The notes under the pieces are model-generated. The model did not search any database. It was given only the letters and a program-made list of their open reading frames with translations, and was not told the origin of the DNA. 47,606 nt of DNA from Trichomonas tenax (taxonomy: Eukaryota; Parabasalia; Trichomonadida; Trichomonadidae), in the NCBI GenBank assembly GCA_023091735.1, contig JALKBU010000332.1:1-47606 (forward strand), written 5' to 3'. The position numbers were made by a program, and so were the translations under genes. How positions within the stretch are numbered: the first letter of the stretch is position 1; the number at the start of each line of letters is the position of its first letter. Shown one piece after another: positions 32,101-41,314 of the stretch.

Positions 32101-32325
32101 ATGTGTAAAGAGAATGATGATGTTCCAGGTGCTCAAGAGCCCGAAACGCTCAAAATGAACATCCCGGACAACCTACCGAGTACCAGAGAGCCGATGCCGC
32201 TTCCAGAGAACCCTTTGCCCGCACCAAAACATATTATCACTGATATGAATCAATTAGACATATCACAGATGGATAAATTCGATGATTTAGCTCTCTCTGA
32301 TGTTAACGAAACAAAGGCTCGTTAA
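32101..32325 (+). CDS. Small acidic, Pro-rich protein, 74 residues
   Basis: A short frame with an acidic, disordered composition (MCKENDDVPGAQEPETLK, MPLPENPLPAP, DISQMDKFDDLALSDVN). Codon use is more GC-rich than in the flanking DNA, and the stop runs into TAAA (32323-32326), as in genuine genes of this genome. No Inr is seen just upstream. There is no domain, signal or membrane segment, and the function is unknown. Confidence 0.5.
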   Translation: MCKENDDVPGAQEPETLKMNIPDNLPSTREPMPLPENPLPAPKHIITDMNQLDISQMDKFDDLALSDVNETKAR

Positions 32326-32634
32326 ATACAAAAAAATTATTCACCAATTCAATGCTTTTATTACTAACTCTATTACAATTCAACTACCATTTTGTTACTT
32401 TATTAAACACTTGAGCGTATATACTTCATTACACTAATTTATATTTTCCTTGATAATTAATTATCGATGTTCAAAAAAATTTTCTTTATGGTTGATTAGA
32501 GATAGCCGTGTGTAGTATTACCATTGAGTTTTTATGACATGATCGAAAATAAAAGGGGTTTTCAAAAATATTTAGGGTAACACAATAAAATAAATTCAAT
32601 CCCCTATAATAAGAAATTTTTGACAAGAGGAAGT
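32326..32634. other. Gene-free interval
   Basis: About 310 bp of AT-rich DNA; it holds the promoter of the next gene. No other feature seen. Confidence 0.35.
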
Positions 32635-32643
32635 TCACTAATA
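32635..32643 (+). promoter_or_regulatory. Initiator (Inr) of the helical-repeat gene
   Basis: TCACTAATA with +1 at the A gives a 9-nt leader to the ATG at 32646. Confidence 0.5.
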
Positions 32644-32645
32644 AA

Positions 32646-34013
32646 ATGGAACAAGATTTTGATGACTTTGTCAATGATTTAGGCAAAATTGCTGCTCAGA
32701 GCTTTGATGTGGATGATGAAGTGGATGGTGACTTATTACAGGAAATGCGAGAAGAGCTAAATACGTTTGAAACCATTTTTAAAAATAGTGATTTTAATAT
32801 TGATCGTGACACAAACTCTATCAAACACATAGATGCATTTATTAACAGATTATCTTTATCAGATATTAAATTATTATTTCCAGATTCATTAATCACTATT
32901 TTTATTCAAGCTTTCTTACAAATATCACCAGAATATGAGCTATATGCAGTGTTGCTAGATATATTGTCTTATGTTACACTTATCAATATTGATGTTAATA
33001 AATTTCTTACAAATGATTTCTATTCAGAGCTTAGAAATGCAGAACAAATGACTGGGTTTATCAAGCAATGCGCTGAAAGGATCTTTTCTAATTTAATTCA
33101 ATCCATTCATTTCTTTTCAAGATTTCCAGTTGAAACACATGTTGATTTTTGGATGAGAATGATTGACATCGAATCAAAATCAAGAGCTTATGCATATCTT
33201 AATCAACAAATCGAAAAGAATTCTGAATCTGATCAAATAATTTTAAATCCAATTAAACTCGGTTTGACAATACGTGGCATAAATCTGTATGTTAACTCAT
33301 TCGTATCATTAGATGCTAAATATTATCTACTCAACGGAATCTACAGAAATTTAAGGACAATTGACGAAAATACTGAAGCAGGTATTCTTGAATCGATATT
33401 TATTGACAGTTTCATGGCAAAGCTGTATGAAGATTGTCAAGTACCTATCTTGATTGGTTATTGCTTCATGATCTTTTACGAGCTGCAAAATCGAAATGTC
33501 TATAGCGAGCAGCTGAGAAATGGATGCGTTAGTCTTATTGGAGAGGCAATGGATAGAGGCGAAGATCCCGACGTTTATCATGCATGTATTATATATTATT
33601 CACGACAGTTGTTTAGAAGAAGAATCCAAATTAGTGAAGAATTCGTTGTGAGGGTTTCTGATTTGATAAATAACGCGCCAATGAAAGTACGCATGGCATC
33701 TATTGCACTTGTTAAAGCAATCTCTGAAGTTGATCCACAAGTCTTAAAAAGGATACAAGGCCAGATTCTTGAGAGTATTGCTGATGTGCTTCTTGTTGCA
33801 AAACGAAAGGACCGCATTCGTGCAATGGAGGCTATGATTTCATTGCATTATAGTACCAATGAAGCTGTTGCTCAATATCTAGTTCACGAATACCCAAATT
33901 TTGAAGAAATTACACAAATTGTAGATCAATATTTGGAAGACGAAACACTATCCGAAGAAAAGAAGGAAATTGTTGAGAACTTTAGTTATTTGCTTCAAGA
34001 TGAAATGAGTTGA
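32646..34013 (+). CDS. Helical (ARM/HEAT-like) protein, 455 residues
   Basis: An acidic N-terminus (MEQDFDDFVNDLGK) is followed by a long run of amphipathic helix pairs (IKLLFPDSLITIFIQAFLQ, VPILIGYCFMIFYEL, VRMASIALVKAISEVD, RIRAMEAMISLHY), suggesting an alpha-solenoid. The last 50 residues are acidic. No catalytic motif, signal or membrane span is present. The Inr at 32635 supports the start. AT-rich codons suggest modest expression. Not assigned to a family; similar solenoid-type proteins are numerous in this organism. Confidence 0.8.
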   Translation: MEQDFDDFVNDLGKIAAQSFDVDDEVDGDLLQEMREELNTFETIFKNSDFNIDRDTNSIKHIDAFINRLSLSDIKLLFPDSLITIFIQAFLQISPEYELYAVLLDILSYVTLINIDVNKFLTNDFYSELRNAEQMTGFIKQCAERIFSNLIQSIHFFSRFPVETHVDFWMRMIDIESKSRAYAYLNQQIEKNSESDQIILNPIKLGLTIRGINLYVNSFVSLDAKYYLLNGIYRNLRTIDENTEAGILESIFIDSFMAKLYEDCQVPILIGYCFMIFYELQNRNVYSEQLRNGCVSLIGEAMDRGEDPDVYHACIIYYSRQLFRRRIQISEEFVVRVSDLINNAPMKVRMASIALVKAISEVDPQVLKRIQGQILESIADVLLVAKRKDRIRAMEAMISLHYSTNEAVAQYLVHEYPNFEEITQIVDQYLEDETLSEEKKEIVENFSYLLQDEMS

Positions 34014-34377
34014 ATATCTTTTTTTTTGTTTATTATAACTATGTTTGTAAATAATTCTTTTATGATTTTGAAGTTTTTAAATTTGTGAAATATCTTTTGG
34101 AAAGATGACAGATGATTGCAATAGATCAATGCGATGTGATTTATATGCTCAAGAAACTTGAATCTTCATTATTCAATTTTCGGAGATATCTTTTTCTCGG
34201 TCAAATGTTTATCCAGAAAAATATATCATTTCATCATTATTCTTAATGTAAGTAGCCTAGTTATGATTAACACTACAGAGTACATATAAATATTATAAAA
34301 TGAACTCTGCATATATTGTACATAATGTGAAATATTCATTTTAACATCAATATTTTCAATAATAAAAAGTTCGGATG
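34014..34377. other. Gene-free interval
   Basis: About 360 bp between the helical-repeat gene and a tandem repeat. AT-rich; nothing recognised. Confidence 0.35.
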
Positions 34378-34740
34378 TTCATTTCTCAAGCTAAAGAATT
34401 TTTGTGTACCATCATAAAGTTAATATTGTTATAAGGATAAAAAGGGAATGAACATAAATATTTTTTTTTCAAATCCCAAAAAATCAACATTCATTTCTCA
34501 AACCAATGAATTTATACTTACAATAGTAATATATACATAACAATAAAAGCTTAATTAAGAATTGAGAATCAATATTTTATCATATTTCAAAAAATCATTT
34601 TCGTTTCTCGAGCCAATGAATATAAATATATTATATGGAAGAGAATATAAACATAGAATATGAGAAGTAAATAAAAAACAATTTTTTTCAACATCTCCTA
34701 AAACCCATTTCCAAGCGAGAAAATTAAGTTATTTCTGGAT
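34378..34740. repeat. Diverged tandem repeat, period about 111 bp, three to four units
   Basis: The phrase TTCATTTCTCAAGCTAAAGAATT recurs in variant form at 34378, 34490 and 34600 (offsets 112 and 110), with a weaker copy near 34706 (CCATTTCCAAGCGAGAAAATT). Each is preceded by an A/T-run block of the type CAAAAAATCA. The array ends about 75 bp before the ankyrin gene. Confidence 0.7.
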
Positions 34741-34813
34741 TAAGCAAAAATTTAAGATCATATACGCAGAGAAATGAAAAGCATAATTTCCGCATAAAAT
34801 TGTAAAAAAATAA

Positions 34814-36667
34814 ATGGCATCGCAGTTAGAAAACGCTCTTCTCGAAGCCATCCACCTCGACAACACCCAGAAATTCAGGTCTCTGACGTACGGCAAATCC
34901 GGTGACCTCAAAATCGGCGACAAATACTTAACACAAGTCACTGCATTATCAGATTCTCCAGGTTGCTGTGCTTTGGCGATCGCTATGGGTGCACCAGTCA
35001 ACTTGGACGGCGATATGATGGCTCCTCTTAACTGCTCCTCGCTCGTTGGCTCAATGGAAACTGCTGTTTTGCTTATCGAAGCAGGCGCTCGCTTAAATAC
35101 AGCTTTCGAAGGTGAAACACCAGCAATGCTCGCTGTCAGATATTCTACACTCGACCACGTCAAGTTATTACTTGGCGCTGGTGCTGATCCAGTCGATATT
35201 GTTTACGCAGCTGAATACGCGACAGATCCCAACATGCTTCTTCCTTTCTTGGATAATGGACCAATCGACGATGCCCTTGAGGCCGCTGTTTACGCAGGAA
35301 AGATCGATAACGTCGCATGCTTAATGGAACACGGTGCTAAGCCAAGTTCAATGTCACTTCTCACTGCTTGCTGCTTCAACTACGCCGGAATCGTCAAAAT
35401 GTTGCTCGACAAGGGCATTGTTGCCGATGATGTCGCGATGCAGACATGTATCTATTGGAACTCACTCAATGCTATGGAGGTCCTCATAGAGTGGGGCCTC
35501 AAAGTCATTCCATTCGATGTTCACTACGCTATTCTCCACAACAAGCCAATTTCTCTCAAGCGCCTTCTCGAAGAAGATGTTGACATCGAAGCCGAGATTG
35601 GCGGCACATACGCGATCCATACAGCTGTCCGCCACGGCCGCGTCGAGTGTCTCAACATGTTACTCGAAAAGGGAGTAAAGGTCAATGGCGCAGACTCTCT
35701 CGGATGTACACCATTGCACTGGTCCGCTCTCAGACGTAAACCACAGGTTATGTCCATCCTCCTCGAGCACGATGCTATCATCAACATCGAGGATCCAAAG
35801 ATCTTCCAGCCGCAGCTCTTAGAGCCAGACTTCGGATGGACGGCGTTGCACGTTTCTGTTGAAGGACCTGGCTACGACACTGTTCGCATGTTGCTCGATT
35901 CTGGTGCAACACAGACGAAGAAGTGGGATGGAAGGACTCCATTGCACACTGCTTTATTCCTTGGAAGAGAGGACCTTATCCCATTGTTAATCGAAAAGGG
36001 CTCAGACTTGAATGCAACAGACATCACACACCAGAACCCAGTCGAATACGCTCTTTCTTCAGGCAGAGAGGATCTCGCAGAACTCATCAGGAAGTGCGCG
36101 AGTCCAGATGCTGCCGCTGCCAATGCTGCAAGGAAGGAGTACCACGCAAAAAACGCCAAGGATTCCGGAGACGAAGAAGAAGTTTACAAGGCAGAACCGA
36201 AGAACGACAAACCATCGAGGCGTCTTTCTCTCCAAGTTCTTGGAGCAGATCAGAAGGAAGACGAAGCTGCAGATAAGGTGGCTCAGGAGTTGAGAGATGG
36301 AGAAGGTGTCACAGAAGTTGTTGACGAGAATGAGGACCTCCAGGCTGCGCTCGAGGAAATGAAGAAGGCCCAGGAAGGCCAAGCAACAGCAGTCTTCCAG
36401 AGAGACAAAGAAAAGAAGAAGAAAGACGAAACAGATCTCGATGATATCGAAGCTCTCAAGAAGCAACTTGGAGAAGAAGCAGCTGGTCAAGATGATGAAG
36501 AAGATTTGGCAACACTTATGGCAAACCTCGAACTCGATGCAGCTCAGAACGATGATGGTGATGAAGACATGGATAAGCTTATGGCAGATCTTGCAGCAGA
36601 TATTAGTGATGACGATGATGAAGACCTCGACAAGTTAATGAGCCAAATGGCTGAAGATGATAAATAA
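34814..36667 (+). CDS. Ankyrin-repeat protein with acidic coiled-coil tail, 617 residues
   Basis: Residues 1-430 are ankyrin repeats; clear units include GETPAMLAVRYSTLDHVKLLLGAGADP, YAIHTAVRHGRVECLNMLLEKGVKVN, GCTPLHWSALRRKPQVMSILLEHDAIIN, WTALHVSVEGPGYDTVRMLLDSGA and GRTPLHTALFLGREDLIPLLIEKGSDLN. From about 440 the protein becomes highly charged (KEYHAKNAKDSGDEEEVYK) and ends in repeated acidic helices of the form DLATLMANLELD, DMDKLMADLAAD, DLDKLMSQMAEDDK. The ankyrin part should bind proteins; the tail looks like a second interaction surface. GC-rich codons suggest good expression. The stop runs into TAAA. Confidence 0.92.
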   Translation: MASQLENALLEAIHLDNTQKFRSLTYGKSGDLKIGDKYLTQVTALSDSPGCCALAIAMGAPVNLDGDMMAPLNCSSLVGSMETAVLLIEAGARLNTAFEGETPAMLAVRYSTLDHVKLLLGAGADPVDIVYAAEYATDPNMLLPFLDNGPIDDALEAAVYAGKIDNVACLMEHGAKPSSMSLLTACCFNYAGIVKMLLDKGIVADDVAMQTCIYWNSLNAMEVLIEWGLKVIPFDVHYAILHNKPISLKRLLEEDVDIEAEIGGTYAIHTAVRHGRVECLNMLLEKGVKVNGADSLGCTPLHWSALRRKPQVMSILLEHDAIINIEDPKIFQPQLLEPDFGWTALHVSVEGPGYDTVRMLLDSGATQTKKWDGRTPLHTALFLGREDLIPLLIEKGSDLNATDITHQNPVEYALSSGREDLAELIRKCASPDAAAANAARKEYHAKNAKDSGDEEEVYKAEPKNDKPSRRLSLQVLGADQKEDEAADKVAQELRDGEGVTEVVDENEDLQAALEEMKKAQEGQATAVFQRDKEKKKKDETDLDDIEALKKQLGEEAAGQDDEEDLATLMANLELDAAQNDDGDEDMDKLMADLAADISDDDDEDLDKLMSQMAEDDK

Positions 36668-36698
36668 ACAATTCATTTTTCATCATTATTCAAATATT

Positions 36699-36708
36699 TG
36701 ACATGTAA
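36699..36708 (+). promoter_or_regulatory. TGACATGTAA promoter-associated element
   Basis: Exact copy 31-40 bp upstream of the GT61-like gene; TGTCAATAATTTA at 36720-36732 follows as a possible Inr. Confidence 0.4.
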
Positions 36709-36738
36709 ATTAAATTATTTGTCAATAATTTATAAATA

Positions 36739-38346
36739 ATGAAGATTCATACAAAGGACTTTAGAATCTTCTTTGGCTATTTTATTGGTTCATTTGTTGT
36801 TTACTCAGCGATGTTCTATTATATTAAAGCGGGAATTCCGGTAAAAACGCCAGAACAAAAGATTTGCGATTTTAATTTAACTTGGAATGAAGATTATTTC
36901 ACTTTAACATACAGCAATAAGATTCCTTTTGCAAATCCATCACAAGTTCTCGAATATCTTCGCTTCGAAACTAAATATCTTAGACAAAAATTAATTTTCA
37001 TCAGAAATTCAGGCCGTATTACGAATTACACACATAATTCGATAACCGTACAATATTATTTACCTGCCGTTGGAAAATATCTCGGAAGTATAAAATGCGG
37101 AATTCAGCGTTTCATGACATTTAAAAATATTCATACAGTTGTCAGAAACTTTGCACCAGACTTAAATTATTCAAGAATGAGATGCCATCATGAAGAATCA
37201 TATCCAGAAAGGTGGTGCGAATCTCACAACATCGTCTATGATAAAAAGCAATTTGTTTTCTTATCTCCTGGAAAATTCGTATTTCCATCACCATTTTTGA
37301 TTCCAGGAGCTCGCGCTGGTCCTTATGATGTTGAAGTCGACAGATTATATCAAGAGCCTGTTACAAAACTCTATTCGATACAAACTTATCCCGAAAAATT
37401 AAAAATCGATAATAATCCGAATTATCTTTATGGAGGATTCTACAATTATCAACAACTGTGGCATGCAACGTTTGATTTCATCATTCCTTTCTATAAGTTT
37501 TCGAAGCAGTTTAATTTACCGGATACTCCAGAATCGAGAGTTATTTACACGAGATCACAGCCAATTTGGGGATTCATGGAAGAGTGGGGAGTTATTTCTA
37601 AGAAACATTTCATTAATTTAGAGCATGAAAATATTCCACCAACATTATTCGTGAATCTTACAATCGGTATTGAGCGTAATGAGAAGTATCCATTCATGAA
37701 TAGAACTGTTGATGATGGAATTGGATTCAAGTATAATTTTGATGAAACTTCAGCACCAACTTTTAGAGATGATGTTTTGATTAATAACAATATCAGTACA
37801 ACTGCTGTTGGCGTTAAAGGAAAGCCATATGTGCTTTTCATTGATAGAAGAGGAGAAGGACGTTCTTTAAGTAACACATTGGAGTTATCTGAGTACATGA
37901 AATCAACTTGCGACTTTTGTGAAATAGATTTGATTAAAATGGAACAAATTCCATTCACTCAACAAATAAGTCTCGTTTCGAGAGCATCAGTGCTTGCTGG
38001 ACTCCATGGTTCTGGTCTAACTAATGTAATGTGGATGGCCGCATCAAGAGAAAACCACACAACTCACTTAATCGAGTTTTTGCCAAAAGGATACAGCTGC
38101 AGGGATTGGTATGTAACCGCTGCAAAAGTTGCACGCGTTGAATATCATGAAGCTATGGCGACAGAGAAAGGCATTTACAGAAATGGAAGCAAGTTAGATT
38201 GGTGCTTCACTCGTCTAGATTTATGTCCAACAGCTCATTGCCACGATGTGTTGAGAGATCAAACGATGACAATGAAAATAGAAGATTTAGAGAAAATTTG
38301 GCTTCCAATTGTTGAACAACTCAAGAAAACCGTTATTGTTGAATAA
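36739..38346 (+). CDS. GT61-family (DUF563) type II membrane glycosyltransferase
   Basis: A 535-residue protein with one N-terminal membrane span (about 9-28, FRIFFGYFIGSFVVYSAMFYY), giving a Golgi-type type II topology. The luminal part has the GT61 pattern: YNYQQLWHATFDFIIPFY in the middle, IDRRGEGRSL, and a C-terminal IPFTQQISLVSRASVLAGLHGSGLTNVMWM (about 400-433), where the H-G-x-G-x-x-N segment is characteristic. Known members add xylose or O-GlcNAc to glycans or EGF repeats; the donor here cannot be told. N-glycosylation-type sites and a Cys-rich C-terminus fit a secretory enzyme. Codons are AT-rich. Convergent with the next gene, 63 bp apart. Confidence 0.85.
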   Translation: MKIHTKDFRIFFGYFIGSFVVYSAMFYYIKAGIPVKTPEQKICDFNLTWNEDYFTLTYSNKIPFANPSQVLEYLRFETKYLRQKLIFIRNSGRITNYTHNSITVQYYLPAVGKYLGSIKCGIQRFMTFKNIHTVVRNFAPDLNYSRMRCHHEESYPERWCESHNIVYDKKQFVFLSPGKFVFPSPFLIPGARAGPYDVEVDRLYQEPVTKLYSIQTYPEKLKIDNNPNYLYGGFYNYQQLWHATFDFIIPFYKFSKQFNLPDTPESRVIYTRSQPIWGFMEEWGVISKKHFINLEHENIPPTLFVNLTIGIERNEKYPFMNRTVDDGIGFKYNFDETSAPTFRDDVLINNNISTTAVGVKGKPYVLFIDRRGEGRSLSNTLELSEYMKSTCDFCEIDLIKMEQIPFTQQISLVSRASVLAGLHGSGLTNVMWMAASRENHTTHLIEFLPKGYSCRDWYVTAAKVARVEYHEAMATEKGIYRNGSKLDWCFTRLDLCPTAHCHDVLRDQTMTMKIEDLEKIWLPIVEQLKKTVIVE

Positions 38347-38409
38347 TATTATATTTTTGTATGTAATAAAGATATCTAAATTATTTATAACAAATAAAAG
38401 TATAAATCT

Positions 38410-39867
38410 CTAAAAATCACCAAATGTTTGACTCCATTGAGAAAATGAAGATATTTCATTGGAGATTGCATATTGGGAATCAGTCTGATAACCAGTTTCA
38501 TAGCTGGTGAAGGCCTGAGAGCCAACTGGTGTGTTGTGAACGGATTCTTCAGGTTCACCAAATTGATCTGCTCCGGCATCTTTAACAACTTGAATTTTTA
38601 GTTCGTGGATAGGATGAATAACCAATCCCTTGTTTGCAGGTAATGCAAGAGCCTGAAGAAGTGTCTTCCAGTCAGGATATCCGCATGTTTCGTCTTTAAA
38701 CTTCACTAAGAAGATCTTTTGTGGGTCATATGATGTAATATTGATCGAAATATACAACTGAAGGATCTGATCTTGGATCTTCGAATATAAAACCAATTTA
38801 TTGCATGTCTTCGAATGAATAACGACCCAAGAATGCGTTACACATGGCCAAATATATGTTATAGCATCATTCTTTCTTAAATGTGGTAAGAAACCTGGAA
38901 CAAATGAAGGAGGATCTTCATATTCAGAATCAGAGAGAATTGTCGAATAATCATCATGTTGGGCAACTTCTGGGACAGTTGTAATCTGAGATAAGAATGT
39001 ATACATTGAAGGATGCCCGTAACGAATATAAAATCTAAGAAATTGCTCTAATGTCAAATTTGAGTTAAGAGGTGTTGTACTTTGACTGCTGGCAGATGGA
39101 TCTTGGAAAATCAAGTTCAAGAAATTGATTCTCATGTAATAAATAGTTGAATCAAGAAGTTGATTAGAACGAGGAATTAGCTTATCTAAAGCTAATCTCA
39201 CAGGTACGTACTGCACAGATCCAAAGTGTTTTATCCAGTTATCTGTTATAATAGTCAATAATGTCTTTTTCTCGGAAAGTTCCATTGGAGTCTCCAATAA
39301 CATGTGCTGGATACTGATCTTCTGATGGAATTGATCATCTTTGCTAAATATTTCTTCCAATTTAGGCGGGAAATCAGATTTAATTGCGACTGGAGTTATT
39401 TCCAGCTGTTTCACTTTCGTTTGGAATATACTCTTGAAACTTTGTTGTGGAGGAGGTTCAGAAGCACCGCCTTTCTTTGTTGGTTCGATTAATTGAATTG
39501 AATCTGAGTCATTTATTGAAGAATTCCTATTAAAATTACCGTGCGTTGCGATTCTCTTCTTCCATTTGCCTTTTGTCAGCATTGGAAACTCTGTTTTGAG
39601 ATCATCGGATTTTTGAACTTGAAATCCGTGCTCTCTGAAGTTCGTATTTATCGAATTCGGCTTCAGCTGCAAAAACTCACCCAGAAGAAGAGTGTTTACT
39701 ATAAAACTAACGCCGTCTGGACACCAAGAACATCCAATTTCCTCAATAAAGGCTGGATTTTGGAGCGTGAAGCGTAAACAGTACAGAATTTTAGTGACGA
39801 ATTTCATACGACTGTTCGAGCAAACTAAGTTTTTCAATTCATCTTTGGAATTAGGAATAATCTCCAT
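38410..39867 (-). CDS. Initiator-binding-domain (IBD) protein, IBP39-like
   Basis: Residues about 20-105 resemble the winged-helix IBD of the trichomonad initiator-binding protein IBP39: a helix ending in IEEIGCSWCPDGVSF, then VNTLLLGEFLQLKPNSINTNFREHGF, matching the family's pattern EEIGCGW, then a recognition helix with L-x-x-N followed by GF. A basic KGKWKKR follows. The remaining 380 residues are Ser/Thr/Pro-rich with a structured middle (IKHFGSVQYVPVRLALDKL, LTLEQFLRFYIRYGHPSMY), and the C-terminus is Ser/Gln/Thr-rich. IBDs bind the TCA-type Inr. The protein is longer than IBP39, so it is probably a paralogue with its own specificity. Confidence 0.7.
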   Translation of the reverse strand: MEIIPNSKDELKNLVCSNSRMKFVTKILYCLRFTLQNPAFIEEIGCSWCPDGVSFIVNTLLLGEFLQLKPNSINTNFREHGFQVQKSDDLKTEFPMLTKGKWKKRIATHGNFNRNSSINDSDSIQLIEPTKKGGASEPPPQQSFKSIFQTKVKQLEITPVAIKSDFPPKLEEIFSKDDQFHQKISIQHMLLETPMELSEKKTLLTIITDNWIKHFGSVQYVPVRLALDKLIPRSNQLLDSTIYYMRINFLNLIFQDPSASSQSTTPLNSNLTLEQFLRFYIRYGHPSMYTFLSQITTVPEVAQHDDYSTILSDSEYEDPPSFVPGFLPHLRKNDAITYIWPCVTHSWVVIHSKTCNKLVLYSKIQDQILQLYISINITSYDPQKIFLVKFKDETCGYPDWKTLLQALALPANKGLVIHPIHELKIQVVKDAGADQFGEPEESVHNTPVGSQAFTSYETGYQTDSQYAISNEISSFSQWSQTFGDF

Positions 39868-39977
39868 TTTGTCACTTTTATATAACTCAAATTTTCAAGA
39901 ATTGTTAAAAGTTATTGCATGCGCTTTCAAGGCAGCAAAATTGGCAGTAAGGAATCATATTATTATTTTTTGTTGGT

Positions 39978-40888
39978 TTATAAAAGTTGTATAACAATGA
40001 CTAAATGTCTTGTTAGCTTATTAAGGATTTGATATTCAATCACTATGCTTTTCATAATGCAATCAATAGGATTCGATGTACACTTAAAAAGTGGAAAATT
40101 AGGATAATTATTCATGTCGATGCATGTCGCACGATTTGTTATAAGATTACTATCAATAAATGTTCTATAGACAGTAATCTGGCAATTTGATGCAACAGAA
40201 AAGACATTCTTATCACTTATTGCATTATCTTTAAAAATAGAATTATTTATGGTAACAACGGCATTATAGCGTAAGCTGACCAATCCTGTAGGAGTAGTAT
40301 TATTAATAAGGCTTATATATATATTCAGAGTACTGTTTTGGGCCATAAAAATCATAACATAACCCACCATCGGTATTTGAGCAAATAATACTATATTTTT
40401 GGAAGCTTTTGCCTTTTTGAGTATTAGTATGGATACCACTCATATGAGAGCATCTACTATATGTTGAGTTGACATCATTTATTCGAAGATTTCCATATCC
40501 GAACACAGCACTATATGAATTTTGAGGGCTACTGCATGAAAAAACATCATTGTTAAATACATCATAAGTTCACCAGAAACAAAAATATGGAAAGATTGTC
40601 CATTAGCATTAGAAGTACCTGTTGTGTAGCATTCTTGTGCGATTGTTTTGTGCATCTTAAATTGTCCAGTTCTTTGGGAAATAGCTCCTCCATATGAAGA
40701 GGAAGCAACGCACGAAGCAAAATATGTATTTCTAAATACAATAATGATATTTGGTACTTAGGATCAAAAAAAGCACATCCTCCTTCAGAATTAATTAAAC
40801 TTAATGCATAAGTGTCTAATAGTGTATAATTTTGGGCACTAACAATAGACGCGCTCTCAAAAGATTTGTTGGACCAAAAAGTGTTCAC
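39978..40888 (-). pseudogene. Decayed beta-helix (Pmp-like) surface-protein gene
   Basis: Fragments in three frames read in order on the minus strand. The first is SAQNYTLLDTYALSL and GGCAFFDPKYQ; then, after a frameshift near 40750, NTYFASCVASSSYGGAIS (the F-x-x-C ... GGAI repeat of trichomonad Pmp-like right-handed beta-helices); then AVFGYGNLRINDVNSTYSRCSHMSGIH; then, after a further shift near 40350, NNTTPTGLVSLRYNAVVTINNSIFKDN and a stop near 39978. No signal peptide or anchor is found. It once encoded an adhesin-type surface protein; at least two frameshifts kill it. Confidence 0.7.
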
Positions 40889-41117
40889 TCACATTTTTGA
40901 ATGAACTGTGATCCGAATGAACACAAATTTTAAATACGTCATGTAAGAGTCGTTATTATATTGTAAACCATAGAAAATATATGTAATTTGTTATGTAAAC
41001 TATAGAAAACACAGTCAAATTTGCCAAGTAAATTGTTATTTCATTTAGACTTCACATCTTGATTTCATATGTAGACCTTTTTAAATCACTGAAATCTTCA
41101 CGTCATAAATAAAATAT

Positions 41118-41159
41118 GGATATCAATTTATAGAGCCTATGTTCTTTAAATTGATATCC
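41118..41159. repeat. 13-bp perfect inverted repeat, 16-nt loop
   Basis: GGATATCAATTTA (41118-41130) pairs with TAAATTGATATCC (41147-41159). It lies about 155 bp before LTV1, beyond the promoter elements. Confidence 0.75.
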
Positions 41160-41215
41160 CTTGTTTCATTAGTTTTGGAAGTTGCTGATTCTTTTGGCAT
41201 GTAAATTAAAATTTC

Positions 41216-41225
41216 TGACATGTAA
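41216..41225 (+). promoter_or_regulatory. TGACATGTAA promoter-associated element
   Basis: Exact copy about 90 bp upstream of the LTV1 ATG and about 50 bp before its Inr. Confidence 0.4.
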
Positions 41226-41272
41226 AAACATGAATCGAAAAAAATGATTTTGAAATGTTTACAAAATTTTAG

Positions 41273-41281
41273 TCACTTTTT
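41273..41281 (+). promoter_or_regulatory. Initiator (Inr) of LTV1
   Basis: TCACTTTTT; +1 at the A gives a 40-nt leader to the ATG at 41315. Confidence 0.5.
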
Positions 41282-41314
41282 TGTCAATTTTCCTTGAAGG
41301 CTAAAATTTTTTAA

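Larger units (their letters stand above)
40889..41272. other. Gene-free interval upstream of LTV1
   Basis: About 380 bp holding a perfect hairpin (41118-41159), a GGCATGTAA variant near 41197 and the TGACATGTAA element. No gene. Confidence 0.4.
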
